Position numbers and translations under genes: made by a program. From Rhynchonema sp. JSB1_4 (lineage: Eukaryota > Nematoda > Chromadorea > Monhysterida > Xyalidae), in the NCBI GenBank assembly GCA_030248065.1, contig JASAMV010000842.1, forward strand, positions 19,842 through 83,841: 64,000 nucleotides of DNA, read 5' to 3'. Of the stretch, positions 1 through 10,697 are shown one piece after another. The notes beneath the pieces are model-generated. The model searched no databases, was not told the DNA's origin, and was given only the letters and a program-made list of their open reading frames with translations. The first letter of the stretch is position 1; every line of letters starts with the position of its first letter.

Positions 1-94
1 TTCGATTTCATCTTTTACGATTACATTCAGAATATGCAATTCAATTATTATCGGAAAAAAAATCCGAAATATAAACAAAACACTTGAATCTCAC

Positions 95-3000
95 TTGAAT
101 ATCTGCCTAGCCCTCTCCACACACGTTCGTTCGCCGGTAGCCAGCTCAAATTGCGCATACGACAACCACACCTGAAAAATATACGACAGGACCATTTTTT
201 TCGAAAAAAACGCTCTTTCCAAATACTTTGTGGTACAGAATACTACGCACATGACACAAACGTTGGGTTCACATCAATAATATCTATCCGAACATCGAGC
301 CCAAAATTCGAAAAAAGCGAAAAACTCTTCGGTTTTGCATTACAATTTTTTGGGAAAATAAAAATAAAAAGAAACGCCTTTGAAAATCATACATGAAAAA
401 TGTGTTCTGGGTTTTTTCTCGAGAAAAAATTGTTTCTTCGTCCGCCAACATAGGTTGTTTCAAATCTTATTTTTTTCATTTCCGTGGCAAAGTATTCAAA
501 CAACAACTGCACAAACCTTGACATGTCTTGTCCTCTGCAACAGTCGTCTGTACAACGCGCGGGCATTATCGTATTCCTCTTGTCCAATCTCCATGTCGAC
601 GTAGGATTTCCACAGAATCTGAAACGCGAAAAAAGAAATTGTGCAAACACGAACAACAATGATCCCGGATATCATCTGCAGTTTTTCTCAGCGTGCATCA
701 AAAAAGCTATTTGTATTCACAGCAAAACCAGCAGGCCTGCCAGAATTTCACTTCATTCACACAAACACGATAAAAAAATGGTGCAAAAAATAATGCCAGC
801 AGTGACCTTAGCCGGTTTCGGCCCGTTTTCACAGACGAGCGAAGTGCCAAGCCTCGTCGGTGCGAACACCTCTGGCCATTTGACCTCCAAGAAGGAAAGC
901 ACCAAGAACTTCCACAAAAAAAACAAAACACTAAATCCCCAAAACTCTTCATCCATCCCCATACCTCAGGCATATCAAGTGCCGGCTGCTGAACGGCTAG
1001 TTCATAAATGGCCCTGGCCCTGTCCACATCACCCAGTAATGTTTCGAGCTCGGCGAACTTAATCCATGTCGTACAATTCTCGGGTGCCGATTCGAGGAAT
1101 TTTTCGTATCTGGAAGTTCAAAATAGGGTTGCTTCTTTGTCATTTGGACCGAATTCCCGATCCCGCAATCGCAATCAATTGCGCGGTGCAATTGAAAAAA
1201 AAGACCGTGTATTTGATATGTCGCTCTCCACCTCGGTGCGTAAATTCCCTTTTGACCCCAAAACGTTTGTGCGTCTAACAACGCTGCTATTCGCGTAAGC
1301 ACGCAACGAATTGAGGTCAGGTCAGACAGCTGGAAGTTGTCATCATCGCTTCCAATTGCACCGCGCAATTGATTGCGACAGCGAGGAAGGGAATTCGGGC
1401 CAATGTGCATTTGTTAACATTATTGTGTGAATAATATTTATGTTGAGCATTTTTCTGCGCAGAAAAATGCATGAAAGTGGCGAGAAAACCTTGTTCACTG
1501 ATGTTTCACGCGCGAACGACTATGCTCCGTTGGTTCAATGAACATTCGCATGTCGCATGACATTATGACACAAAAAATTAGCACAAAAATCTTTACAATA
1601 TTACAAAAACGCCGACAACCAACAATATTCTGCATCGATCGAATTCACGCAGCTGCAGCTCCATGTCAATGTAACCGCGGAACAGCTTGTCTTTCGGACA
1701 TTTGCCAATGGCGGTACCCTGATAAAAAAAAACAATTAAAAATGGATAAGATCGCTGAACAAATTTGTATATTTGATGTCGATAATCCCAAAACAACAAA
1801 CCATGATCTTTCTGGCGAGTTGAAGATTTTTCTGTCTGATTTCGAAATGAGCATACATGATCCAGACCTTGGCGAACGTGAACTTCTTGTGCGGAATCAA
1901 GTCCAGACACGCTTTGTACACCTGAAACGCCAAGAAAAATAAAAACTATTTTTACTAATATTCTTATACTAAATTTTTTTTTGTAAATTTGTTTCGTTGA
2001 TAATATGGGTGGTCATTTTTGTCGTCTGATTGTTTCACACCGTGAAGTTACACATTTTCAAATGAAATCAGACCCTTGAGTCGATATCGAACTTAGTGAT
2101 CGCACCCGACTACCTGGTCACATCACATCAATGGGATCGGACACCCAGTCTGGTCTCCAGGGTTGATATCGACCCTTGCGTGCGCTGAAGACCAGTAACA
2201 AACAAGTCGAAGAATATGAATAAAAGTGAAATACCTCTCTTGCTTTGTCGACATCTTGCGCTGTGAGCTCTTCGAAAACGGCATAGTTGATCCACAAATA
2301 GATGTAGCGTCGCCATAAACGCTTCTCCTGTGACAAGAAATAGAATGTTGCTTGTTTGAAACATTATTCACCAGATAATGTCAATGTCTAATTATTTAGC
2401 GCCCATAAACTCGACGTGATCTTTATTGAGCACAGCCAACTGGTGTGTGTGTGTGTGTGAACTTGACTTCAAAATGTTCTAATATTCTGATATTAAGGCG
2501 AGTTATAGTTGTCACTTCTAATAGTTTCTGGCTTTCGATGTCCATGCGGAAAATTTGAAAAAACATGAAAATAAAAAAAACTGGAAACGGCACGTCTTTA
2601 TAGGCGACCAACAATCAAATATAATTAATTCGTTGTATATAAAGTAGTTCCTGAGGCTTTAGCGGGAATGATGATGTTATCAATCCCACTCAACAATTTT
2701 GATCGCCTGGTTTTCAGCACAATAACGCCATCAATCCAACAACGAACCTGTTCGGGTGGCACGTTGGCAATGGCGCGCTCATAAACATCCCTGGTCATCT
2801 CAATATCATCGGATTCGTTCTCCAACAAACGCACATAGTCGAACCACGAATCGTAGTTGTACGGGTTCGACTTGATCTCCTGCAATTCAGGGTTAGCGAA
2901 AAAAAAATAATTTGGCTAGTAATTGTTTGTTCAAAATATTCAGTTCATTTAAATTGTGAATAATTCACATTGTAGAGAGAGAAAATGCTAGAAAGGTGGA

Positions 3001-6000
3001 TGTCTGACTGAAACGTTTTGAATTTCAGATGATGCTTTTAAGTGAGATAGACCTACGACATTGACCTTCCGGTGCACGGGCGTGCGCCGACGGCAAAATT
3101 TTAATTCTGAGGAAATTATAATTTAATCGACAAACTACATTCAAGCCCAAAAACATACTTTACACAAAAAGACAACACAAATTAATATTACCTCCTCGTA
3201 TTTATGTTTTCGTTTGCTGACCACAACGGTCTCAATTCCCGCTTTCTCACCGAATTTCTTCTCGTGCACACTGTAGTGTTTGTAGACCTGCGAACAAACA
3301 AGGATTGTTGTCGGCCCTGAATATTAGTGCCGTGCGCATCAAGTAGGTTGTTTTTTATGTACAGATTTCTGTAAAACAACACAAGTATTATGGTCTCTGA
3401 TCATTCGTGAATGCCTTGCTCTGCAAAGTTTTTTTTGTTTTTTTTGTTGCAACGCTGAAGTTGTTCAAGCAGATATTCATGGTTGCTGTTGTTGTTATGC
3501 AACAGATTCGTTGACCAAGAATAAAAAAGCAAAAATAATAAAATAAATAAAAACAAACAAACATCATCAGCGTGGTCCTTCGGCAAATGATCCAGCGCAT
3601 ATCGGTAGACGACACGAGCGCGTTCATGCTAAAAGAACATTACGTGAACTATTTTTATATTTTTGATGTTTTTACAGACCAAATAAGAATAAAAATGTCA
3701 CAAAACTCACTTCTTTTTGCGATTCCTCGAATTTGGCGAACGCAATTAATAGTTTCTCATCGAGATTTTCTTCGCCGAAAAATTCCATCGCTCGTTCGTA
3801 CACCTGTGACATAAATGAAAGTTTTGCGCATCATTTCATAAATATACGGTTTTTTTTGTTTTTAAGTTTCTACCATTTTATTTAGCTTAATCAACACAAA
3901 AGGTTTTAAAGACAAATCAATTGTAGTTTTAATTGTTGTTCGTTTCATGCACGGACGGTTGTCGCTACATATTGATGACGTGACGATCATACAGCCTGGT
4001 CACGCGCGCGTGAAGCCTCAGTCGACAAGTAACATAAAAAAATACGACGAATTCACCTTCACTTCTGAGCATAAACAGCGATATGAGACTTTTTGCGGCT
4101 CACAAAACGGTCACATGATCATTGATCAACAAGACAAATTCGATTCGATCACAATATCATCAATCGCCGAAACGTGGATTCACTATCACTACATATATAT
4201 TTGTAAATCTTTCACCTGGCTTGAGGCACGTATCAAGCTGTTCAAAACCGAAATCGGTCAAAAATTCAATTAAGCAACATCCCACAGTACCTGCCGAGCA
4301 TTCTGCACAAATCCATGTCGTTCCTCAAAGCGCGCGTACCGAATCCAGTTATTCGCCTCGTGATGAATGTGCAGATAACGCTGCCAGATCTGACGCGCAC
4401 GATCAATCTCTTTGTAGCTGAAGGGGATGAATAAATGCCAAAAAATAAATAAAATAAAATGAAACAAATTATTATTTCAGAACGCACCGAAGCTCGAAAT
4501 TGATGTAGGTCTGCCAGGCCTGCTCCGGTGGCTCCCATTCCATCCAACGCTCGAACACCTGTTCACAAAATATAACGTGAAGATTTGCCGAACAGAAATT
4601 TCGTAGTGAGTGCCTGACATTCGCTTTTGCACTTGGGTCGATTCAAAGTTTACTGACACCGACGCCGCTGATTTCGACTATCACATGGTGTCACATAAAA
4701 ATAGTTCAGCTAAAAAAGCAGTGCGACGATGAGCTCACAGTTGATAGGACAGAAAACAACAGAATAAAACTTTGTCCAACTTCCAAGTCCGTGACACCTC
4801 ATATCCTATCTACAAGCACAAAATTAACAAAAAATTTCTAAAAAAACGTTAAACTTATGAATCCACCGACCTGCCGAGCGCCGGGTACATTGCCCAGCAT
4901 CTCCTCCATGTATGTATATTTTAACCAGAATTGATTGGCTCGAGGCAGGATTGTAACCGCTCGATCCCAGATGTTACGAGCGTGGTTAACCTGCCGGTTT
5001 CTGGAATTGAAAAAATGTAATTGAAAAAAAACGGTGCGTTTTTTTGCCGGTTTCTGGAATTGGAAAAATGGAATTGAATACAAAACGGTTGCGTTTTTTT
5101 TTCAACGAAGGTGACATTTGGGGAGATTTCGGAAACCTTAATTTTTTGGTGCCAGAATCGACCTGTGATCCGCCCATTTTCGTTCACTACATCAAAATAT
5201 ACTCCCAAACATGGCGGGAAATCAGGCACCAAACCACAGTTTCTATGACTGCACAACACACAGGTGGAGTCACTATAAGCAAGCCGAACTGTATGTTGCA
5301 CCCAACACGCACCGCATTTCCATTTCGGCATACTGCAGCCACAGTGTAATGTTGCGATGGTCACAATCAATTGCTCGCTCAAAGATTGATCGTGCGCGTT
5401 GAACCTCCTAGAATGGAACATCTTTTGTGGCTGACCTTTGTTTCATGACTTTGTTGATATCTCACCTGACCCGGTTGTCTACGCATTTAGATATCACCAC
5501 CTGGCATCTCAAACTTCTGCTCCACGCAAACTTGAAACAAGACATATTCCAAAAAAAATCGGTCGGGATTGGAAGTTTTTCACATTTTCTGTCAAGAAAA
5601 AAACACTTAAACCAAAGCGCACCTGTTGTGATTCCTCCCATTTCGCGTACTTGACCCAATTGGCCAGCTGCATGCGATTCTTCCGTATCCCATCCTCAAA
5701 CTCTTGTCGTCGTTTGCGACGATACTGGGCGAGTTCTGCAAACACGAGCTTGGTTAGTGTCACTGTTTGTTGCACGTGACCAAAAAGATTTATCCGCATC
5801 CGAAGATTAAAAAAATAACCGGCTACCGGAACGAGCAAGACAACATGCGCTTGATGAATGGTCGTGCACATGGTAGTACTGCTTTGCTTATGTTTGGTAA
5901 CATTTAGCTTAGTTTTTATGTGAATTACAAACGGACCACGAACATCAGAGATAAAACTGCAAAGTATGGTTTCAAAATGTTTGGACTTCTTCCCTGCGTG

Positions 6001-6997
6001 CGTGTGACCATGTACTAATTAGCTTCCAATCTATTTTCACCCAGAAAAAGTTTTCAAAAAAACAAATATCCGTTCTGGATCTAAAATCAATCCCACCTTC
6101 CGGATCAATGATGTGCTGTTTCGGTGGCGGCGGCACGATCTCCAACTCTCGTTCTTTGGCTTCACGCAACAATTGCTCGGCGGTGATTTGCACCTGAATT
6201 TTGCTCCTGTCACCGGGGAAGGCAAAGGTTCTGCACATGATCACTTCGCAAATCGCATCTTTAACTGATATGTGTGTGTGGGTGTATGTGCCGGCAGACC
6301 GGCAGGCGCAGGCTTAGGTACGAAACGGAACTCAAAGGCGGGCGGCGGGGAATTAGTGCTTTTTTACTAAATTTGGGAGCCATGGCGCCTAAAAATTAAA
6401 ATCTGACACATAGATTTTTTTGAGTTCAGGTGCCAGTGGCAAGTGGAACTAATGCTTCTTAGTGGTTTTGGCCCCAATTTATGTACCAGACCAGAACGTT
6501 TTTTGTCACCAAATGGATCTCATGTGCTTGCTTGCTATGCTTCAAGCCTCCCTGAACCCCCCAGGGTGAGTTTTACGACGGCAGCTGCTTGGCTTTCACT
6601 GTGCTTAACCACAGGGTCGCGAGCACTTAACCAGCCCCCGCAGTGCCCAAAAACGATTGCTCTTGATAGAAAACTGTTTGCTTAGCATGGAATTTGGTCT
6701 GTGTTGGCAGAATCGCGTTCAATTTCAGCGGATTTGACCGAGAAAATCAAGATTTTTGTGTCAAACCCGGTGCTGTCGGGCCGGGCCGGGCACGCAGGTC
6801 GACATTCCGGAAAGTCGGTCGGCCAGGCCGTTCGGGCCTGGATGGCTCGGCCCAGGCCGGCCCGGGCCGGACCTGCCCGATTCCCACCTCCGATCGTCTG
6901 GTCTGACACCAACCTGGGCTGGAGCCTTGTTGCGAACTTTCGCAGCCTTTTTCGGCAGCCTCAGCGGCTGTTTGCCTTCGATGCTGTCGTCATCCAT
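95..6997 (-). CDS. crn: Crooked neck-like pre-mRNA splicing factor (HAT-repeat protein), 3' end missing
   Basis: Nuclear spliceosome scaffold of the Prp19/NineTeen complex (CRNKL1/Clf1/Syf3 family), built of HAT (half-a-TPR) repeats. Seventeen exons are visible: 6997-6914, 6193-6097, 5735-5623, 5407-5313, 5000-4871, 4558-4488, 4417-4291, 3803-3711, 3628-3563, 3287-3192, 2879-2748, 2327-2235, 1921-1802, 1718-1624, 1109-965, 618-517 and 171-95. All have GT-AG borders and phases close, giving about 578 residues. The N-terminus carries the family's VKNKAPA-like motif ([21 protein letters not shown]). HAT motifs recur through the rest, for example [38 protein letters not shown] and [10 protein letters not shown]. 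The start ATG at 6997 gives a normal N-terminus. The family is usually about 680-850 residues, so the C-terminus lies beyond the left edge. Introns hold several repeat fragments. Confidence 0.95.
176..480. repeat. AT-rich repeat related to the 8187-8636 element
   Basis: This stretch of the last visible crooked neck intron shares a block with the transposon at 8187-8636: gaaaaactcttcggttttgc at 318-337 versus gaaaaactcatcagttttgc, followed by the same cattacaattttttgg. Both also carry runs of A and T around CGAAAAA. No terminal repeats or target duplication could be defined. Confidence 0.4.
808..900. repeat. Dispersed repeat, copy in crooked neck intron 15
   Basis: A block around TTTTCACAGACG, then GTGCCAAGCCTCGTCG, GCGAACACCTCTGGCCA and GACCTCCAA recurs at about 12756-12840 and 17195-17290, with a short version at 15766-15805. 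Spacing of the sub-blocks is kept. Being in an intron here argues for a transposon-derived repeat rather than an exon. Confidence 0.6.
1148..1402. repeat. Inverted repeat in crooked neck intron 14
   Basis: The left arm (about 1150-1195, ccgaattcccgatcccgc then caattgcgcggtgcaattg) is matched in reverse complement at about 1356-1401 (caattgcaccgcgcaattg then agggaattcgggcc). A foldback or MITE inside the intron; no target duplication was found. Confidence 0.6.
4991..5096. repeat. Tandem duplication carrying a second copy of the exon 5 splice acceptor
   Basis: Two copies of about 53-55 bp lie side by side. Each starts with tgccggtttctggaattg and ends with acggt(t)gcgttttttt. On the minus strand each reads CAATTCCAG|AAACCGGCA, the 3' splice site of crooked neck exon 5. 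The copy nearer the exon (acceptor before 5000) keeps the frame. The other (before 5053) would add 53 nt and shift the frame. Confidence 0.8.
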
Positions 6998-7128
6998 CGT
7001 TGGTCACTCAGCGAAAGACAAAGCGAGCGAATCAACTGATCTGAAAAGCTTGAGCTCGTGGTCATGTACTTTATCATCTACACAAGCCCCAAACGCAACC
7101 ACCAGTCGCCTCAATTATAGTTGCGGAT

Positions 7129-7213
7129 GAAAAACACGTTTTTTTGTCAAAAAACGGTTTGACAAAACCGTTTTTGCAAACCGTTTTTTGACAAAAAAAC
7201 GTGTTTTTCGGTT
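7129..7213. repeat. Near-perfect palindrome
   Basis: gaaaaacacgtttttttgtc on the left is the reverse complement of gacaaaaaaacgtgtttttc on the right. The middle alternates AACGG and CCGTT blocks, so the strand could fold into a hairpin about 40 bp long. It lies about 130 bp upstream of the crooked neck start. No target duplication was seen. Confidence 0.6.
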
Positions 7214-7306
7214 TTCTTCCGACAGCTTCTGGGGGGTGGAAAAACGAAAAAAACGAAGAAAGCCGCTTGTTGCCCCTCCGGATCAGGAACTACACTGCGC
7301 CCAGCC

Positions 7307-7519
7307 CATGGATTTTTTTTAACCAAATTTAGTAGCTTTTTAGCTACTAAATTTTTTTGAAAAGCTAGTAAATTTTCAAATTTAGTAACGTAAAAGCTAC
7401 TAAATTCTTATATTTGGGCCAAAAAAGCTAGTAAATTGGCATTTCAGCAGAAAAAAGCTACTAAATTTTTCACTTTCCTAGCTTTATGCTACTAGCCCAT
7501 TTTGAAAAAATAAACCCTG
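7307..7519. mobile_element. hAT-like MITE with internal AGCTACTAAATTT repeats
   Basis: A 213-bp element flanked by a perfect 8-bp duplication (gcccagcc at 7299-7306 and 7520-7527). The right end reads AAATAAACCCTG, whose complement CAGGGTTTATTT resembles hAT termini. The left end CATGGATTTTTTTT is diverged. The inside holds repeated copies of agctactaaatt and agctagtaaatt. No coding capacity. The right end of a family A element (ggatcaggaactacactg) abuts its left side. Confidence 0.7.
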
Positions 7520-7937
7520 GCCCAGCCCTACAGTGAAAATCTAATTACAAGCAGTGTAGTTCCTGGGGGGGAGGGGGCCCCCCCCTAAGGTACACTAACC
7601 GCCGCGACCAAGGTACACTAGTACACTAACCGCCGCGCCAGGTACACTAACCGCCTCAATTTTTGCCTAAAATCGGCATTTTTAGGCCTAAAATGGCCAT
7701 TTTTAAGCCTAAAATGGGTGATTTTTAGGTCAATGATGTCAAAAGTCGCCAAAATACCCTTTTTATGGAGATTTTTTTCCCAAAAGGGGTAAAAATCGGT
7801 CAAATTTTCTACCTCAAAAAGTGACTTTTTCCTGGATTTGGGTCTTCCCCCCCCTTCCCCCCCAGGGAGGTACACTAACCGCCGCACGGAAAAAAGGGGT
7901 AGGTACACTAACCGCCGCGCCGGACCAGGAACTACAC

Positions 7938-8795
7938 CAGTGTAGGGCCTGGGGGGGGGGGGGGTCCCCCCCCCCCTAAGGTACACTAACCGCCGCGACC
8001 GCGACCAAGGTACACTAGTACACTAACCGCCGCGCCAGGTACACTAACCGCCTCAATTTTTGCCCAAAATATGCATTTTTAGGCCTAAAATGGACATTTT
8101 TAGGCCTAAAATGGGTGATTTTTAGGTCGATGTTGTCAAAAGTCGCCAGAATACCCTTTTTATAGAGAATTTTTTTCAAAAAGGGCTATACTGTCATAAA
8201 GAACCGTTCTTTATTTTTCGTGGAAAAAAAACGGTTTTTTTTCCGAAAAAAAACCGTTTTTTTTCCAAATACTTTTCCAGTACTTAAGAACGTAATTTCG
8301 AAAAATATAACAATTTCAGTGCAAAATTTGTTCGAAGTGACGGGAGTGCTCTTGAAGAGTGTTGAAGCCAGTCGAAAACACTTGGTTTACACGCTTTTTG
8401 GGCCGGTTAATTTTTGTGCTCGAGCCAATTTTTCACTGAAATCGAAAAACTCATCAGTTTTGCATTACAATTTTTTGGAAAAATTGGAATAAAGTACCGA
8501 TATTTTTCCGATCAAAAACCGAAAAGGTACCCACGGAAAAATAAATGGAAAAGTATTCGGGTCTCGGAAAAAAAACGGTTTTTTTTCGGTTTTTTTTCCG
8601 GAAAAAAAACCGGTTTTTTTTCCGCCTGCCAGTATAAAAAGGGCCAAAAATCGGTCAAATGTTCTACCTCAAAAAGTGACTTTTTCGTGAATTTGGGTCT
8701 TCCCCCCCTTCCCCCCCCCAGGGAGGTACACTAACCGCCGCACGGAAAAAAGGGGTAGGTACACTAACCGCCGCGCCGGACCAGGAACTACACTG
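7938..8795. mobile_element. Second family A element inserted in the end of the first
   Basis: It begins CAGTGTAGGGCCTGG and ends CCAGGAACTACACTG, with the same order of GGTACACTAACCGCCGCG repeats and the same central sequence as the other A copies. It interrupts the right terminal repeat of the outer element. AACTACAC is found on both sides, consistent with a target duplication, though the exact ends differ by one or two bases. It is interrupted by the element at 8187-8636. Confidence 0.75.
8187..8636. mobile_element. 450-bp element with TATACTGtCA termini
   Basis: Terminal inverted repeats TATACTGTCA / TGCCAGTATA (one mismatch) and a perfect 8-bp duplication (aaaagggc at 8179-8186 and 8637-8644). 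Just inside both ends are runs such as ggaaaaaaaacggttttttttcc. No coding capacity. It is the innermost insert of a three-level nest. Confidence 0.8.
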
Positions 8796-8884
8796 TGAAC
8801 TACACTGATTACAAGGGGCTCTGCTCTAATTCACTCACCCAATTTTGGGGCTGTATTACGGGAGGCTGGGGGTGGGGGGCTCTA

Positions 8885-9102
8885 TTCCGTTGCTGAGTTT
8901 GCCGTTTTTGTGTGTTGGTTGCGCTAGTTTGTCTCGTTTGGTTGGTCCTGGTCGTCGAATCTCACCGGTGCGTTTCCATTGTCGTTTGTTCATTCATGTT
9001 CACATTCTTTGTTATTAACAGTTTTATTTTAAGGGTTTTTCCGGATCTTGTGAAGGTCTTCGCGTAAGCTTGCAGATAAAATTTGAATTTGAATTTGAAT
9101 TC
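8885..9102 (+). mobile_element. Probable 3' end of a 5'-truncated non-LTR retrotransposon
   Basis: The stretch ends in the short tandem tail aaatttgaatttgaatttgaa (about 9079-9099). It is analogous to the (TTGAAC)n tail of the intact element at 20726. No reading frame remains. Assignment rests on the tail alone. Confidence 0.4.
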
Positions 9103-9319
9103 TGGGAGGCTGCGTTTACGGTTTTACGGTTTTTAGCCATCGTTTTTGTTCAGGCTTAGGCTTAGGCTTCTTCGGCTTCGGCTTAAACGTAATCTGAAGC
9201 GGCTGGCCTCAAAACGCCGTTTTCTGCCTTTTATAGGCGTGGATGATTTTCCAAAGATTTTTAACTCCTCTTCGGATTGGCTCATCAACTTTCAACTTCA
9301 ACTGCTGCAATGCAACCAG

Positions 9320-10170
9320 CAGTGTAGTTCCTGGTCCGGCGCGGCGGTTAGTGTACCTACCGCTTTTTTCCGTGCGGCGGTTAGTGTACCTCCCTGGGGG
9401 GAAGGGGTGGGAAGACCCAAATTCACGAAAAAGTCACTTTTTGAGGTAGAAAATTTGACCGATTTTTGGCCCTTTTTGAAAAAAATTCTCTATAAAAAGG
9501 GTATTCTGGCGACTTTTGACAACATCGACCTAAAAATGCATATTTTGGGCAAAAATTGAGGCGGTTAGTGTACCTGGCGCGGCGGTTAGTGTACTAGTGT
9601 ACCTTGGTCGCGGCGGTTAGTGTACCTTAGGGGGGGAGGGGCAGTGTAGTACTTGGTCAGGGTGTTGACGATAGATAGATTGGGACCCGAAATGTGTTGA
9701 CGATAGATAGATGACCCAAGTCCGAAATCTGGGGGGGGGGGTCGACCCAAACTTGTTGACGATAGATAGATGGTGGGGGGGGGGGTCGCCAAAAATCAAG
9801 GTATAGTATTGTGCATTAAGTAGGTAATAATGTGTAAATATTAATGGAAATGTATATGGATGTACTAAATCCGCGCGTAGCGCGCGATTTTTTGCCTATT
9901 TGGGACAAAAATACCGATTTTGAGCCATTTTGAGGCAAGAATACCCATTTTGGGGTCGAAATGTGTTGACGATAGATAGATTGTTTCCAGAATTTGTTGA
10001 CGATAGATAGATTTGCCCATAAGTGTTGACGATAGATAGATGAAATCAAAAAGTGTTGACGATAGATAGATGAATTTGGGGGGGGGGGACCCCCCCCCAC
10101 CCCCCCCCCCCCCAAGTACTACCCTGGGGAGGGGCAACCCCCCCCCCCCCCCCCCCCAGGAACTACACTG
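9320..10170. mobile_element. Family A hAT-like element, reverse orientation, with a nested family B element
   Basis: CAGTGTAGTTCCTGG and CCAGGAACTACACTG are perfect inverted termini. They are flanked by a perfect 8-bp duplication (gcaaccag at 9312-9319 and 10171-10178). The body is family A in the orientation opposite to 7552-8807. It is interrupted by a family B element at 9642-10126. Confidence 0.9.
9642..10126. mobile_element. hAT-like family B element with seven TGTTGACGATAGATAGAT repeats
   Basis: A 485-bp element with termini CAGTGTAGTACTTGG / CCAAGTACTACCCTG (one mismatch) and a perfect 8-bp duplication (gggagggg at 9634-9641 and 10127-10134). Seven direct copies of TGTTGACGATAGATAGAT lie in two clusters, three near the left end and four near the right end, with G and C runs between. 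No ORF. Its termini match family A at 12 of 15 positions but the internal repeats differ completely. Confidence 0.9.
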
Positions 10171-10697
10171 GCAACCAGACAACCAGAGCCAAGCCCAAGC
10201 CTGGGCCTCTAAGATAAAGGAAAGTCAAATTTCGGGCGGTCTTAGGATTTCAAAGTTCCCCCACCAAAAGTCTTAAGGTTTCCCAAAAGGCCAACCGAAC
10301 GACGAATAAAAAACGAAACGGAAACGAAAACCTAAAAAAATTAAAATTGAAAAAAGAAATCGAAAAAGAAAGAACACGAGTGGTCAAAGTCGAGATTCAG
10401 TTCGCTCGCTAACTGTAAATTCCAGGGACAATTTCTGTTCGTTTCCTGCCCCACCCATCAACCCTGGTTGTGACCTTTAATTTTATTTGCCATAATATTT
10501 AGGGACCGAGCGCCATCATCGTGACATCTGGATCGATGATGCTGCTTCTTCAGCTTATTTGCTACTTCTGAAATTGTCTCAATTAAATTGTGCTATCATC
10601 AAAACAGTTGTAGGTTTTGGACTTCGGTTTCATATTTTTATTCAATCACTATCAAGAAAAACTATCACTTCTTGGAATTAGATATCTGTACAACAAT

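Larger units (their letters stand above)
7552..8807. mobile_element. hAT-like non-autonomous element, family A, carrying two nested insertions
   Basis: Flanked by a perfect 8-bp duplication (attacaag at 7544-7551 and 8808-8815). It starts CAGTGTAGTTCCTGG and its right terminus is CCAGGAACTACACTG, now split by a second family A copy. The body has G/C runs and directly repeated GGTACACTAACCGCCGCG motifs near both ends. No ORF. CAG termini and 8-bp duplications are typical of hAT transposons; the short subterminal repeats may bind transposase (inference). Confidence 0.85.

Noticed and set aside
9586..10182. Frames rich in Ile-Tyr-Leu-Ser-Ser-Thr repeats
   Set aside because: They translate the GATAGATAGAT motifs of the family B transposon.
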